DNA from: Hydractinia symbiolongicarpus
Taxonomy: Eukaryota; Cnidaria; Hydrozoa; Anthoathecata; Hydractiniidae
Direction of reading: 5' to 3'
Assembly: GCF_029227915.1 (NCBI RefSeq)
Contig: NC_079881.1
Location: 30,295,501 to 30,359,500 of the forward strand
Length of the DNA: 64,000 bases
This document shows positions 47,801-62,900 of the stretch, piece after piece. Under the pieces are notes generated by a model, which did no database searches, had not been told where the DNA came from, and worked only from the letters and a program-made list of their open reading frames with translations. Each line of letters begins with the position of its first letter. Position 1 is the stretch's first letter. The position numbers and the translations under genes are program-made.

Positions 47801-50800
47801 CGTATAGTCAAAAGTATACAAAGAAAGTACCCAGGGAGTAAACTCATTTCCCGAACGATTTTTTAAATTATTTTTTCACCACTAAAACGCATGAGACTTG
47901 TAGTTTTCAAAAATGTTTTCATTTTTGATGAGACGCTGAATAAAAGAAGTTTAATCGCCGGCAAACGAAAACCCGCGATTTCCCGTAAACCCCGGACTCG
48001 GCCCGTATAGTCAAAAGTATACAAAGAAAGTACCCAGGGAGTAAACTCATTTCCCGAACGCTTTTCTAAATTATTTTTTCACGACTAAAACGCATGAGAC
48101 TTGTAGTTTTCAAAAATGTTTTCATTTTTGATGAGACGCTGAATAAAAGAAGTTTAATCGCCGGCAAACGAAAACCCGCGATTTCCCGTAAATCCCGGAC
48201 TCGGCCCGTATAGTCAAAAGTATACAAAGAAAGTACCCAGGGAGTAAACTCATTTCCCGAACGATTTTTTAAATTATTTTTTCACCACTAAAACGCATGA
48301 GACTTGTAGTTTTCAAAAATCTTTTCATTTTTGATGAGACGCTTAATGAAAGAGGTTTAATCGCCGGCAAACGAAAACCAGCGATTTCCCCTAAATCCCG
48401 GGCTTGGCCCGTGTAGTCGAATGTATACAAAGAAAGTAACCAGGAAGTAAACTCATTTCCCGAACGATTTTTTAAATTTTTTTTCCACCACTAAAACGCA
48501 TGAGACTTGTAGTTTTCAAAAATGTTTTCATTTTTGATGAGACGCTTAATGAAAGAGGTTTAATCGCCGGCAAACAAAAACCCGCGATTTCACGTAAATC
48601 CCGGGCTTGGCCCGTATAGTCAAAAGTATACAAAGAAAGTACCCAGGGAGTAAACTCATTTCCCGAACGATTTTTTAAATTATTTTTTCACCACTAAAAC
48701 GCATAAGACTTGTAGTTTTCAAAAATGTTTTGATTTTTGATGAGACGCTGAATAAAAGAAGTTTAATCGCCGGCAAACGAAAACCCGCGATTTCCCGTAA
48801 ATCCCGGACTCGGCCCGTATAGTCAAAAGTATACAAAGAAAGTAACCAGGGAGTAAACTCATTTCCCGAACGATTTTTTAATTTTTTTTTCACTATTAAA
48901 ACGCATGAGACTTGTAGTTTTCAAAAATGTTTTCATTTTTGATGAGACGCTTAATGAAAGAAGTTTAATCGCCGGCAAACAAAAACCCGCGATTTCCCGT
49001 AAATCCCGGGCTTGGCCCGTATAGTCAAAAGTATACAAAAAAAGTACCCAGGGAGTAAACTCATTTCCCGAACGATTTTTTAAATTATTTTTTCACCACT
49101 AAAACGCATAAGACTTGTAGTTTTCAAAAATGTTTTCATTTTTGATGAGACGCTGAATAAAAGAAGTTTAATCGCCGGCAAACAAAAACCCGCGATTTCC
49201 CGTAAATCTCGGGCTTGGCCCGTATAGTCAACAGTATACAAAGAAAGTACCCAGGGAGTAAACTCATTTCCCGAACGATTGATTAAATTATTTTTTCACC
49301 ACTAAGACGCATGAGACTTGTAGTTTTCAAAAATGTTTTCATTTTTAATGAGACGCTTAATGAAAGAGGTTTAATCGCCGGCAAACGAAAACCCGGGATT
49401 TCCCGTAAATCCCGGCTTGTCCCGTATAGTCCAATGTATACAAAGAAAGTACCCTGTGAGTTAACTCATTTCCAGGACGATTTTTTAAAGTATCTTTTCA
49501 CCACTAAATCGCATGAGACTTGTAGTTTTCAAAAATGTTTTCATTTTTGATGAGACGCTGAATAAAAGAAGTTTAATCGCCGGCAAACGAAAACCCGCGA
49601 TTTCCCGTAAATCCCAGACTCGGCCCGTATAGTCAAAAGTATACAACGAAAGTACCCAGGGAGTAAACTCATTTCCCCAACGATTTTTTAAATTATTATT
49701 TTACCACTAAAACCCATGAGACTTGTAGTTTTTAAAAATGTTTTCATTTTTGATGAGACGCTGAATAAAAGAAGTTTAATCGCCGGCAAACGAAAACCCG
49801 CGATTTCCCGTAAACCCCGGACTCGGCCCGTATAGTCAAAAGTATACAAAGAAAGTACCCAGGGAGTAAACTCATTTCCCGAACGCTTTTCTAAATTATT
49901 TTTTCACGACTAAAACGCATGAGACTTGTAGTTTTCAAAAATGTTTTCATTTTTGATGAGACGCTGAATAAAAGAAGTTTAATCGCCGGCAAACGAAAAC
50001 CCGCGATTTCCCGTAAATCCCGGACTCGGCCCGTATAGTCAAAAGTATACAAAGAAAGTACCCAGGGAGTAAACTCATTTCCCGAACGATTTTTTAAATT
50101 ATTTTTTCACCACTAAAACGCATGAGACTTGTAGTTTTCAAAAATCTTTTCATTTTTGATGAGACGCTTAATGAAAGAGGTTTAATCGCCGGCAAACGAA
50201 AACCAGCGATTTCCCCTAAATCCCGGGCTTGGCCCGTGTAGTCGAATGTATACAAAGAAAGTAACCAGGAAGTAAACTCATTTCCCGAACGATTTTTTAA
50301 ATTTTTTTTCCACCACTAAAACGCATGAGACTTGTAGTTTTCAAAAATGTTTTCATTTTTGATGAGACGCTTAATGAAAGAGGTTTAATCGCCGGCAAAC
50401 AAAAACCCGCGATTTCACGTAAATCCCGGGCTTGGCCCGTATAGTCAAAAGTATACAAAGAAAGTACCCAGGGAGTAAACTCATTTCCCGAACGATTTTT
50501 TAAATTATTTTTTCACCACTAAAACGCATAAGACTTGTAGTTTTCAAAAATGTTTTGATTTTTGATGAGACGCTGAATAAAAGAAGTTTAATCGCCGGCA
50601 AACGAAAACCCGCGATTTCCCGTAAATCCCGGACTCGGCCCGTATAGTCAAAAGTATACAAAGAAAGTACCCAGGGAGTAAACTCATTTCCCGAACGATT
50701 TTTTAAATTATTTTTTCACCACTAAAACGCATGAGACTTGTAGTTTTCAAAAATGTTTTCATTTTTGATGAGACGCTTAATGAAAGAGGTTTAATCGCCG

Positions 50801-50920
50801 GCAAACGAAAACCAGCGATTTCCCCTAAATCCCGGGCTTGGCCCGTGTAGTCGAATGTATACAAAGAAAGTAACCAGGGAGTAAACTCATTTCCCGAACG
50901 ATTTTTTAAATTTTTTTTCA
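44822..50920. repeat. Three copies of a 9-10-monomer unit, 1825-2028 bp
   Basis: The CCCGGCTTGTCCCG monomer lies at about 45540, 47365 and 49393 (spacing 1825, 2028). GAACGCTTTTCTAAATT is near 46031, 48059 and 49885 (2028, 1826). AAAAATCTTTTC is near 46289, 48317 and 50143 (2028, 1826). The changing spacing shows single monomers gained or lost between otherwise matching copies. Confidence 0.86.
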
Positions 50921-50984
50921 CTACTAAAACGCATGAGACTTGTAGTTTTCAAAAATGTTTTCATTTTTGATGAGACGCTTAATG

Positions 50985-52600
50985 AAAGAGGTTTAATCGC
51001 CGGCAAACAAAAACCCGCGATTTCCCGTAAATCCCGGGCTTGGCCCGTATAGTCAAAAGTATACAAAGAAAGTACCCAGGGAGTAAACTCATTTCCCGAA
51101 CAATTTTTTAAATTATTTTTTCACCACTAAAACGCATGAGACTTGTAGTTTTTAAACTTGTTTTCATTTTTGATGAGACGCTGAATAAAAGAAGTTTAAT
51201 CGCCGGCAAACGAAAACCCGCGATTTCCCGTAAATCCCGGGCTTGGCCCGTATAGTTGAATGTATATAAAGAAAGTACCCAAGGAGTAAACTGATTTCCG
51301 GAACGATTTTTCAAATTATTTCTGCACCACTAGAACGAATGAGACTTGTAGTTTTCAAAAATGTTTTCATTTTTAATGAGACGTTTAATGAAAGAGGTTT
51401 AATCGCCGGCAAACGAAAACCCGCGATTTCCCGTAAATCCCGGGCTTGTCCCGTATAGTCGAATGTATACAAAGAAAGTACCCTGTGAGAAAAATCATTT
51501 CCAGAAGGATTTTTTAAATTATCTTTTCACCACTAAAACGCATGAGACTTGTAGATTTTAAACTTGTTTTCATTTTTGATGAGACGCTGAATAAAAGAAG
51601 TTTAATCGCCGGCAAACGAAAACCCGCGATTTCCTGTAAATCCCAGACTCGGCCCGTATAGTCAAAAGTATACAAAGAAAGTACCCAGGGAGTAAACTCA
51701 TTTCCCCAACGATTTTTTAAATTATTATTTCACCACTAAAACCCATGAGACTTGTAGTTTTTAAAAATGTTTTCATTTTTGATGAGACGCTGAATGAAAG
51801 AGGTTTAATCGCCGGCAAACAAAAACCCGCAATTTCCCGTAAATCCCGGGCTTGGCCCGTATAGTCAAAAGTATACAAAGAAAGTACCCAGGGAGTAAAC
51901 TCATTTCCCGAACAATTTTTTAAATTATTTTTTCACCACTAAAACGCATGAGACTTGTAGTTTTTAAACTTGTTTTCATTTTTGATGAGACGCTGAATAA
52001 AAGAAGTTTAATCGCCGGCAAACGAAAACCCGCGATTTCCCGTAAATCCCGGGCTTGGCCCGTATAGTTGAATGTATATAAAGAAAGTACCCAAGGAGTA
52101 AACTGATTTCCGGAACGATTTTTCAAATTATTTCTGCACCACTAGAACGAATGAGACTTGTAGTTTTCAAAAATGTTTTCATTTTTAATGAGACGTTTAA
52201 TGAAAGAGGTTTAATCGCCGGCAAACGAAAACCCGCGATTTCCCGTAAATCCCGGGCTTGTCCCGTATAGTCGAATGTATACAAAGAAAGTACCCTGTGA
52301 GAAAAATCATTTCCAGAAGGATTTTTTAAATTATCTTTTCACCACTAAAACGCATGAGACTTGTAGATTTTAAACTTGTTTTCATTTTTGATGAGACGCT
52401 GAATAAAAGAAGTTTAATCGCCGGCAAACGAAAACCCGCGATTTCCTGTAAATCCCAGACTCGGCCCGTATAGTCAAAAGTATACAAAGAAAGTACCCAG
52501 GGAGTAAACTCATTTCCCCAACGATTTTTTAAATTATTATTTCACCACTAAAACCCATGAGACTTGTAGTTTTTAAAAATGTTTTTATTTTTGATGAGAC
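50985..52600. repeat. 812-bp four-monomer repeat, two copies
   Basis: The TTTTTAAACTTG monomer starts at 51123 and 51935, the AGAACGAATG monomer at 51324 and 52136, and GTGAGAAAAATCATTTCC at 51485 and 52297. All are offset by 812 bp. The same four-monomer order, in a slightly different version (GTGATAAAAATC), is present once near 42.6-43.2 kb. Confidence 0.87.
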
Positions 52601-53149
52601 GCTGAATAAAAGGAGTTTAATCGCCGGCAAACGAAAACCCGCCATTTCCCGTAAACCCCTGACTCGGCCCGTATAGTCAAAAGTATACAAAGAAAGTACC
52701 CAGGGAGTAAACTCATTTCCCGAACGATTTTTTAAATTATTTTTTCACCACTAAAACGCATGAGACTTGTAGTTTTTAAAAATGTTTCCATTTTTGATGA
52801 GACGCTGAATAAAAGAAGTTTAATCGCCGGCAAACGAAAACCCGCGATTTCCCGTAAATCCCGGACTCGGAACGTATAGTCAAAAGTATACAAAGAAAAT
52901 ACCCAGGGAGTAAACTCATTTCCCGAATGATTTTTTAAATTATTTTTTCACCACTAAAACGCATGAGACTTGTAGTTTTCAAAAATGTTTTCATTTTTGA
53001 TGAGACGCTTAATGAAAGAGGTTTAATCGCCGGCAAACGAAAACCAGCGATTTCCCCTAAATCCCGGGCTTGGCCCGTGTAGTCGAATGTATACAAAGAA
53101 AGTAACCAGGGAGTAAACTCATTTCCCGAACGATTTTTTAAATTTTTTT

Positions 53150-55180
53150 TCACCACTAAAACGCATGAGACTTGTAGTTTTCAAAAATGTTTTCATTTTT
53201 GATGAGACGCTTAATGAAAGAGGTTTAATCGCCGGCAAACAAAAACCCGCGATTTCCCGTAAATCCCGGGCTTGGCCCGTATAGTCAAAAGTATACAAAG
53301 AAAGTACCCAGGGAGTAAACTCATTTCCTAAACGATTTTTTAAATTATTTTTTCACCACTAAAACGCATAAGACTTGTAGTTTTCAAAAATGTTTTCATT
53401 TTTGATGAGACGCTGAAGAAAAGAAGTTTAATCGCCGGCAAACGAAAACCCGCAATTTCCCGTAAATCCCGGACTCGGCCCGTATAGTCAAAAGTATACA
53501 AAGAAAGTAACCAGGGAGTAAACTCATTTCCCGAACGATTTTTTAAATTTTTTTTCACCACTAAAACGCATGAGACTTGTAGTTTTCAAAAATGTTTTCA
53601 TTTTTGATGAGACGCTTAATGAAAGAGGTTTAATCGCCGGCAAACAAAAACCCGCGATTTCCCGTAAATCCCGGGCTTGGCCCGTATAGTCAAAAGTATA
53701 CAAAGAAAGTACCCAGGGAGTAAACTCATTTCCCAAACGATTTTTTAAATTATTTTTTCACCACTAAAACGCATAAGACTTGTAGTTTTCAAAAATGTTT
53801 TTATTTTTGATGAGACGCTGAATAAAAGAAGTTTAATCGCCGGCAAACGAAAACCCGCAATTTCCCGTAAATCCCGGACTCGGCCCGTATAGTCAAAAGT
53901 ATACAAAGAAAGTACCCAGGGAGTAAACTCATTTCCCGAACGATTTTTTAAATTATTTTTTCACCACTAAAACGCATGAGACTTGTAGTTTTCAAAAATG
54001 TTTTCATTTTTGATGAGACGCTTAATGAAAGAGGTTTAATCGCCGGCAAACAAAAACCAGCGATTCCCTCTAAATCCCGGGCTTGGCCCGTGTAGTCGAA
54101 TGTATACAAAGAAAGTAACCAGGGAGTAAACTCATTTCCCGAACGAGTTTTTAATTTTTTTTTCACTACTAAAACGCATGAGACTTGTAGTTTTCAAAAA
54201 TGTTTTCATTTTTGATGAGACGCTTAATGAAAGAGGTTTAATCGCCGGCAAACAAAAACCCGCGATTTCCCGTAAATCCCGGGCTTGGCCCGTATAGTCA
54301 AAAGTATACAAAGAAAGTACCCAGGGAGTAAACTCATTTCCTAAACGATTTTTTAAATTATTTTTTCACCACTAAAACGCATAAGACTTGTAGTTTTCAA
54401 AAATGTTTTCATTTTTGATGAGACGCTGAAGAAAAGAAGTTTAATCGCCGGCAAACGAAAATCCGCAATTTCCCGTAAATCCCGGACTCGGCCCGTATAG
54501 TCAAAAGTATACAAAGAAAGTAACCAGGGAGTAAACTCATTTCCCGAACGATTTTTTAAATTTTTTTTCACCACTAAAACGCATGAGACTTGTAGTTTTC
54601 AAAAATGTTTTCATTTTTGATGAGACGCTTAATGAAAGAGGTTTAATCGCCGGCAAACAAAAACCCGCGATTTCCCGTAAATCCCGGGCTTGGCTCGTAT
54701 AGTCAAAAGTATACAAAGAAAGTACCCAGGGAGTAAACTCATTTCCCAAACGATTTTTTAAATTATTTTTTCACCACTAAAACGCATAAGACTTGTAGTT
54801 TTCAAAAATGTTTTTATTTTTGATGAGACGCTGAATAAAAGAAGTTTAATCGCCGGCAAACGAAAACCCGCAATTTCCCGTAAATCCCGGACTCGGCCCG
54901 TATAGTCAAAAGTATACAAAGAAAGTACCCAGGGAGTAAACTCATTTCCCGAACGATTTTTTAAATTATTTTTTCACCACTAAAACGCATGAGACTTGTA
55001 GTTTTCAAAAATGTTTTCATTTTTGATGAGACGCTTAATGAAAGAGGTTTAATCGCCGGCAAACAAAAACCAGCGATTCCCTCTAAATCCCGGGCTTGGC
55101 CCGTGTAGTCGAATGTATACAAAGAAAGTAACCAGGGAGTAAACTCATTTCCCGAACGATTTTTTAATTTTTTTTTCACT
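53150..55180. repeat. 1013-bp five-monomer repeat, two copies
   Basis: GCTGAAGAAAAGAAG at 53412/54425 and GCGATTCCCTCTAAATC near 54060/55073 share the 1013-bp offset (5x203-2). A related arrangement lies at 43.4-45.0 kb, where TCCTCTAAATC and TTTAATTTTTTTTTCACTAC monomers alternate. Confidence 0.85.
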
Positions 55181-57599
55181 ACTAAAACGCATGAGACTTG
55201 TAGTTTTCAAAAATGTTTTCATTTTTGATGAGACGCTTAATGAAAGAGGTTTATTCGCCGGCAAACAAAAACCCGCGATTTCCCGTAAATCCCGGGCTTG
55301 GCCCGTATAGTCAAAAGTATACAAAGAAAGTACCCAGGGAGTAAACTCATTTCCCGAACGATTTTTTAAATTATTTTTTCACCACTAAGACGCATAAGAC
55401 TTGTAGTTTTCAAAAATGTTTTCATTTTTGATGAGACGCTGAATAAAAGAAGTTTAATCGCCGGCAAACAAAAACCCGCGATTTCCCGTAAATCTCGGGC
55501 TTGGCCCGTATAGTCAAAAGTATACAAAGAAAGTACCCAGGGAGTAAACTCATTTCCCGAACGATTGATTAAATTATTTTTTCACCACTAAAACGCATGA
55601 GACTTGTAGTTTTCAAAAATGTTTTCATTTTTGATGAGACGCTTAATGAAAGAGGTTTAATCGCCGGCAAACGAAAACCAGCGATTTCCCCTAAATCCCG
55701 GGCTTGGCCCGTATAGTCAACAGTATACAAAGAAAGTACCCAGGGAGTAAACTCATTTCCCGAACGATTGATTAAATTATTTTTTCACCACTAAAACGCA
55801 TGAGACTTGTAGTTTTCAAAAATGTTTTCATTTTTAATGAGACGCTTAATGAAAGAGGTTTAATCGCCGGCAAACGAAAACCCGGGATTTCCCGTAAATC
55901 CCGGCTTGTCCCGTATAGTCCAATGTATACAAAGAAAGTACCCTGTGAGTTAACTCATTTCCAGGACGATTTTTTAAATTATCTTTTCACCACTAAATCG
56001 CATGAGACTTGTAGTTTTCAAAAATGTTTTCATTTTTGATGAGACGCTGAATAAAAGAAGTTTAATCGCCGGCAAACGAAAACCCGCGATTTCCCGTAAA
56101 TCCCAGACTCGGCCCGTATAGTCAAAAGTATACAAAGAAAGTACCCAGGGAGTAAACTCATTTCCCCAACGATTTTTTAAATTATTATTTTACCACTAAA
56201 ACCCATGAGACTTGTAGTTTTTAAAAATGTTTTTATTTTTGATGAGACGCTGAATAAAAGGAGTTTAATCGCCGGCAAACGAAAACCCGCCATTTCCCGT
56301 AAACCCCGGACTCGGCCCGTATAGTTAAAAGTATACAAAGAAAGTACCCAGGGAGTAAACTCATTTTCCGAACGATTTTTTAAATTCTTTTTTCACCACT
56401 AAAACGCATGAGACTTGTAGTTTTCAAAAATGTTTTCATTTTTGATGAGACGCTGAATAAAAGAAGTTTAATCGCCGGCAAACGAAAACCCGCGATTTCC
56501 CGTAAACCCCGGACTCGGCCCGTATAGTCAAAAGTATACAAAGAAAGTACCCAGGGAGTAAACTCATTTCCCGAACGCTTTTCTAAATTATTTTTTCACG
56601 ACTAAAACGCATGAGACTTGTAGTTTTCAAAAATGTTTTCATTTTTGATGAGACGCTGAATAAAAGAAGTTTAATCGCCGGCAAACGAAAACCCGCGATT
56701 TCCCGTAAATCCCTGACTCGGCCCGTATAGTCAAAAGTATACAAAGAAAGTACCCAGGGAGTAAACTCATTTCCCGAACGATTTTTTAAATTATTTTTTC
56801 ACCACTAAAACGCATGAGACTTGTAGTTTTCAAAAATGTTTTCATTTTTTATGAGACGCTTAACGAAAGAGGTTTAATCGCCGGCAAACGAAAACCAGCG
56901 ATTTCCCCTAAATCCCGGGCTTGGCCCGTGTAGTCGAATGTATACAAAGAAAGTAACCAGGGAGTAAACTCATTTCCCGAACGATTTTTTAAATTTTTTT
57001 TCACCACTAAAACGCATAAGACTTGTAGTTTTCAAAAATGTTTTCATTTTTGATGAGACGCTTAATGAAAGAGGTTTAATCGCCGGCAAACGAAAACCAG
57101 CGATTTCCCCTAAATCCCGGGCTTGGCCCGTGTAGTCGACTGTATACAAAGAAAGTAACCAGGGAGTAAACTCATTTCCCGAACGATTTTTTAAATTTTT
57201 TTTCACTACTAAAACGCATGAGACTTGTAGTTTTCAAAAATGTTTTCATTTTTGATGAGACGCTTAATGAAAGAGGTTTAATCGCCAGCAAACAAAAACC
57301 CGCGATTTCCCGTAAATCCCGGGCTTGGCCCGTATAGTCAAAAGTATACAAAGAAAGAACCAAGGGAGTAAACTCATTTCCCGAACGATTTTTTAAATTA
57401 TTTTTTCACCACTAAAACGCATAAGACTTGTAGTTTTCAAAAATGTTTTCATTTTTGATGAGACGCTGAATAAAAGAAGTTTAATCGCCGGCAAACAAAA
57501 ACCCGCGATTTCTCGTAAATCTCGGGCTTGGCCCGTATAGTCAAAAGTATACAAAGAAAGTACCCAGGGAGTAAACTCATTTCCCGAACGATTGATTAA

Positions 57600-60500
57600 A
57601 TTATTTTTTCACCACTAAAACGCATGAGACTTGTAGTTTTCAAAAATGTTTTCATTTTTGATGAGACGTTGAATAAAAGAAGTTTAATCGCCGGCAAACG
57701 AAAACCTGCGATTTCCCGTAAATCCCAGACTCGGCCCGTATAGTCAAAAGTATACAAAGAAAGTACCCAGGGAGAAAACTCATTTCCCGAACGATTTTTT
57801 AAATTATTATTTCACCACTAAAGCCCATGAGACTTGTAGTTTTTAAAAATGTTTTCATTTTTGATGAGACGCTGAATGAAAGAGGTTTAATCGCCGGCAA
57901 ACGAAAACCCGCGATTTCCCGCAAATCCCGGGCTTGGCCCGTATAGTCGAATGTATACAAAGAAAGTACCCTGTGAGTAAACTCATTTCCAGAACGATTA
58001 TTTAAATTATTTTTTCACCACTAAAACGCATAAGACTTGTAGTTTTCAAAAATGTTTTCATTTTTGATGAGACGCTGAATAAAAGAAGTTTAATCGCCGG
58101 CAAACGAAAACCCGCGATTTCCCGTAAATCCCGGACTCGGCCCGTATAGTCAAAAGTATACAAAGAAAGTAACCAGGGAGTAAACTCACTTCCCGAACGA
58201 TTTTTTAAATTTTTTTTCACCACTAAAACGCATGAGACTTGTAGTTTTCAAAAATGTTTTCATTTTTGATGAGACGCTTAATGAAAGAGGTTTAATCGCC
58301 GGCAAACAAAAACCCGCGATTTCCCGTAAATCCCGGGCTTGGCCCGTATAGTCAAAAGTATACAAAGAAAGTACCCAGGGAGTAAACTCATTTCCCAAAC
58401 GATTTTTTAAATTATTTTTTCACCACTAAAACGCATAAGACTTGTAGTTTTCAAAAATGTTTTTATTTTTGGTGAGACGCTGAATAAAAGAAGTTTAATC
58501 ACCGGCAAACGAAAACCCGCAATTTCCCGTAAATCCCGGACTCGGCCCGTAAAGTCAAAAGTATACAAAGAAAGTACCCAGGGAGTAAACTCATTTCCCG
58601 AACGATTTTTTAAATTATTTTTTCTCCACTAAAACGCATGAGACTTGTAGTTTTCAAAAATGTTTTCATTTTTGATGAGACGCTTAATGAAAGAGGTTTA
58701 ATCGCCGGCAAACAAAAACCAGCGATTTCCTCTAAATCCCGGGCTTGGCCCGTGTAGTCGAATGTATACAAAGAAAGTAACCAGGGAGTAAACTCATTTC
58801 CCGAACGATTTTTTAATTTTTTTTTCACTACTAAAACGCATGAGACTTGTAGTTTTCAAAAATGTTTTCATTTTTGATGAGACGCTTAATGAAAGAGGTT
58901 TAATCGCCGGCAAACAAAAACCCGCGATTTCCCGTAAATCCCGGGCTTGGCCCGTATAGTCAAAAGTATACAAAGAAAGTACCCAGGGAGTAAACTCATT
59001 TCCCGAACGATTTTTTAAATTATTTTTTCACCACTAAAACGCATAAGACTTGTAGTTTTCAAAAATGTTTTCATTTTTGATGAGACGCTTAATGAAAGAG
59101 GTTTAATCGCCGGCAAACAAAAACCCGCGATTTCCCGTAAATCCCGGGCTTGGCCCGTGTAGTCGAATGTATACAAAGAAAGTAACCAGGGAGTAAACTC
59201 ATTTCCCGAACGATTTTTTAAATTTTTTTTCACTACTAAAACGCATGAGACTTGTAGTTTTCAAAAATGTTTTCATTTTTGATGAGACGCTTAATGAAAG
59301 AGGTTTAATAGCCGGCAAACAAAAACCCGCGATTTCCCGTAAATCCCGGGCTTGCCCCGTATAGTCAAAAGTATACAAAGAAAGTACCAAGGGAGTAAAC
59401 TCATTTCCCGAACGATTTTTTAAATTATTTTTTCACCACTAAAACGCATAAGACTTGTAGTTTTCAAAAATGTTTTCATTTTTGATGAGACGCTGAATAA
59501 AAGAAGTTTAATCGCCGGCAAACAAAAACCCGCGATTTCTCGTAAATCTCGGGCTTGGCCCGTATAGTCAAAAGTATACAAAGAAAGTACCCAGGGAGTA
59601 AACTCATTTCCCGAACGATTGATTAAATTATTTTTTCACCACTAAAACGCATGAGACTTGTAGTTTTCAAAAATGTTTTCATTTTTAATGAGACGCTTAA
59701 TGAAAGAGGTTTAATCGCCGGCAAACGAAAACCCGGGATTTCCCGTAAATCCCGGGCTTGTCCCGTATAGTCCAATGTATACAAAGAAAGTACCCTGTGA
59801 GTTAACTCATTTCCAGGACGATTTTTTAAATTATCTTTTCACCACTAAATCGCATGAGACTTGTAGTTTTCAAAAATGTTTTCATTTTTGATGAGACGTT
59901 GAATAAAAGAAGTTTAATCGCCGGCAAACGAAAACCTGCGATTTCCCGTAAATCCCAGACTCGGCCCGTATAGTCAAAAGTATACAAAGAAAGTACCCAG
60001 GGAGAAAACTCATTTCCCGAACGATTTTTTAAATTATTATTTCACCACTAAAGCCCATGAGACTTGTAGTTTTTAAAAATGTTTTCATTTTTGATGAGAC
60101 GCTTAATGAAAGAGGTTTAATCGCCGGCAAACGAAAACCCGCGATTTCCCGCAAATCCCGGGCTTGGCCCGTATAGTCAAATGTATACAAAGAAAGTACC
60201 CTGTGAGTAAACTCATTTCCAGAACGATTATTTAAATTATTTTTTCACCACTAAAACGCATAAGACTTGTAGTTTTCAAAAATGTTTTCATTTTTGATGA
60301 GACGCTGAATAAAAGAAGTTTAATCGCCGGCAAACGAAAACCCGCGATTTCCCGTAAATCCCGGACTCGGCCCGTATAGTCAAAAGTATACAAAGAAAGT
60401 AACCAGGGAGTAAACTCATTTCCCGAACGATTTTTTAAATTTTTTTTCACCACTAAAACGCATGAGACTTGTAGTTTTCAAAAATGTTTTCATTTTTGAT

Positions 60501-61320
60501 GAGACGCTTAATGAAAGAGGTTTAATCGCCGGCAAACAAAAACCCGCGATTTCCCGTAAATCCCGGGCTTGGCCCGTATAGTCAAAAGTATACAAAGAAA
60601 GTACCCAGGGAGTAAACTCATTTCCCAAACGATTTTTTAAATTATTTTTTCACCACTAAAACGCATAAGACTTGTAGTTTTCAAAAATGTTTTTATTTTT
60701 GATGAGACGCTGAATAAAAGAAGTTTAATCGCCGGCAAACGAAAACCCGCAATTTCCCGTAAATCCCGGACTCGGCCCGTAAAGTCAAAAGTATACAAAG
60801 AAAGTACCCAGGGAGTAAACTCATTTCCCGAACGATTTTTTAAATTATTTTTTCTCCACTAAAACGCATGAGACTTGTAGTTTTCAAAAATGTTTTCATT
60901 TTTGATGAGACGCTTAATGAAAGAGGTTTAATCGCCGGCAAACAAAAACCAGCGATTTCCTCTAAATCCCGGGCTTGGCCCGTGTAGTCGAATGTATACA
61001 AAGAAAGTAACCAGGGAGTAAACTCATTTCCCGAACGATTTTTTAATTTTTTTTTCACTACTAAAACGCATGAGACTTGTAGTTTTCAAAAATGTTTTCA
61101 TTTTTGATGAGACGCTTAATGAAAGAGGTTTAATCGCCGGCAAACAAAAACCCGCGATTTCCCGTAAATCCCGGGCTTGGCCCGTATAGTCAAAAGTATA
61201 CAAAGAAAGTACCCAGGGAGTAAACTCATTTCCCGAACGATTTTTTAAATTATTTTTTCACCACTAAAACGCATAAGACTTGTAGTTTTCAAAAATGTTT
61301 TCATTTTTGATGAGACGCTG
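57600..61320. repeat. 2230-bp eleven-monomer repeat, two copies
   Basis: GAGACGTTGAATAAAAG at 57662/59892, CCAGAACGATTATTTAAATT near 57989/60219 and CGGCCCGTAAAGTC near 58541/60771 all repeat at 2230 bp. The first ~1.5 kb of each unit matches closely, and the rest is partly replaced by other monomers. Confidence 0.85.
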
Positions 61321-62900
61321 AATAAAAGAAGTTTAATCGCCGGCAAACAAAAACCCGCGATTTCCCGTAAATCTCGGGCTTGGCCCGTATAGTCAAAAGT
61401 ATACAAAGAAAGTACCCAGGGAGTAAACTCATTTCCCGAACGATTGATTAAATTATTTTTTCACCACTAAAACGCATGAGACTTGTAGTTTTCAAAAATG
61501 TTTTCATTTTTGATGAGACGCTTAATGAAAGAGGTTTAATCGCCGGCAAACGAAAACCAGCGATTTCCCCTAAATCCCGGGCTTGGCCCGTATAGTCAAC
61601 AGTATACAAAGAAAGTACCCAGGGAGTAAACTCATTTCCCGAACGATTGATTAAATTATTTTTTCACCACTAAAACGCATGAGACTTGTAGTTTTCAAAA
61701 ATGTTTTCATTTTTAATGAGACGCTTAATGAAAGAGGTTTAATCGCCGGCAAACGAAAACCCGGGATTTCCCGTAAATCCCGGCTTGTCCCGTATAGTCC
61801 AATGTATACAAAGAAAGTACCCTGTGAGTTAACTCATTTCCAGGACGATTTTTTAAATTATCTTTTCACCACTAAATCGCATGAGACTTGTAGTTTTCAA
61901 AAATGTTTTCATTTTTGATGAGACGCTGAATAAAAGAAGTTTAATCGCCGGCAAACGAAAACCCGCGATTTCCCGTAAATCCCAGACTCGGCCCGTATAG
62001 TCAAAAGTATACAAAGAAAGTACCCAGGGAGTAAACTCATTTCCCCAACGATTTTTTAAATTATTATTTTACCACTAAAACCAATGAGACTTGTAGTTTT
62101 TAAAAATGTTTTTATTTTTGATGAGACGCTGAATAAAAGGAGTTTAATCGCCGGCAAACGAAAACCCGCCATTTCCCGTAAACCCCGGACTCGGCCCGTA
62201 TAGTTAAAAGTATACAAAGAAAGTACCCAGGGAGTAAACTCATTTCCCGAACGATTTTTTAAATTATTTTTTCACCACTAAAACGCATGAGACTTGTAGT
62301 TTTCAAAAATGTTTTCATTTTTGATGAGACGCTGAATAAAAGAAGTTTAATCGCCGGCAAACGAAAACCCGCGATTTCCCGTAAACCCCGGACTCGGCCC
62401 GTATAGTCAAAAGTATACAAAGAAAGTACCCAGGGAGTAAACTCATTTCCCGAACGCTTTTCTAAATTATTTTTTCACGACTAAAACGCATGAGACTTGC
62501 AGTTTTCAAAAATGTTTTCATTTTTGATGAGACGCTGAATAAAAGATGTTAAATCGCCGGCAAACGAAAACCCGCGATTTCCCGTAAATCCCGGACTCGG
62601 CCCGTATAGTCAAAAGTATACAAAGAAAGTACCCAGGGAGTAAACTCATTTCCCGAACGATTTTTTAAATTATTTTTTCACCACTAAAACGCATGAGACT
62701 TGTAGTTTTCAAAAATGTTTTCATTTTTGATGAGACGCTTAATGAAAGAGGTTTAATCGCCGGCAAACGAAAACCAGCGATTTCCCCTAAATCCCGGGCT
62801 TGGCCCGTGTAGTCGAATGTATACAAAGAAAGTAACCAGGGAGTAAACTTATTTCCCGAACGATTTTTTAAATTTTTTTTCACCACTAAAACGCATGAGA
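61260..62900. repeat. Distant duplicate of 55381-57000 (offset 5879)
   Basis: From the GATTGATTAAATT monomers through the CCCGGCTTGTCCCG monomer to the GAACGCTTTTCTAAATT monomer, the order and private variants match the stretch beginning at 55381, always at an offset of 5879 bp (29 monomers minus 8 bp). Confidence 0.83.
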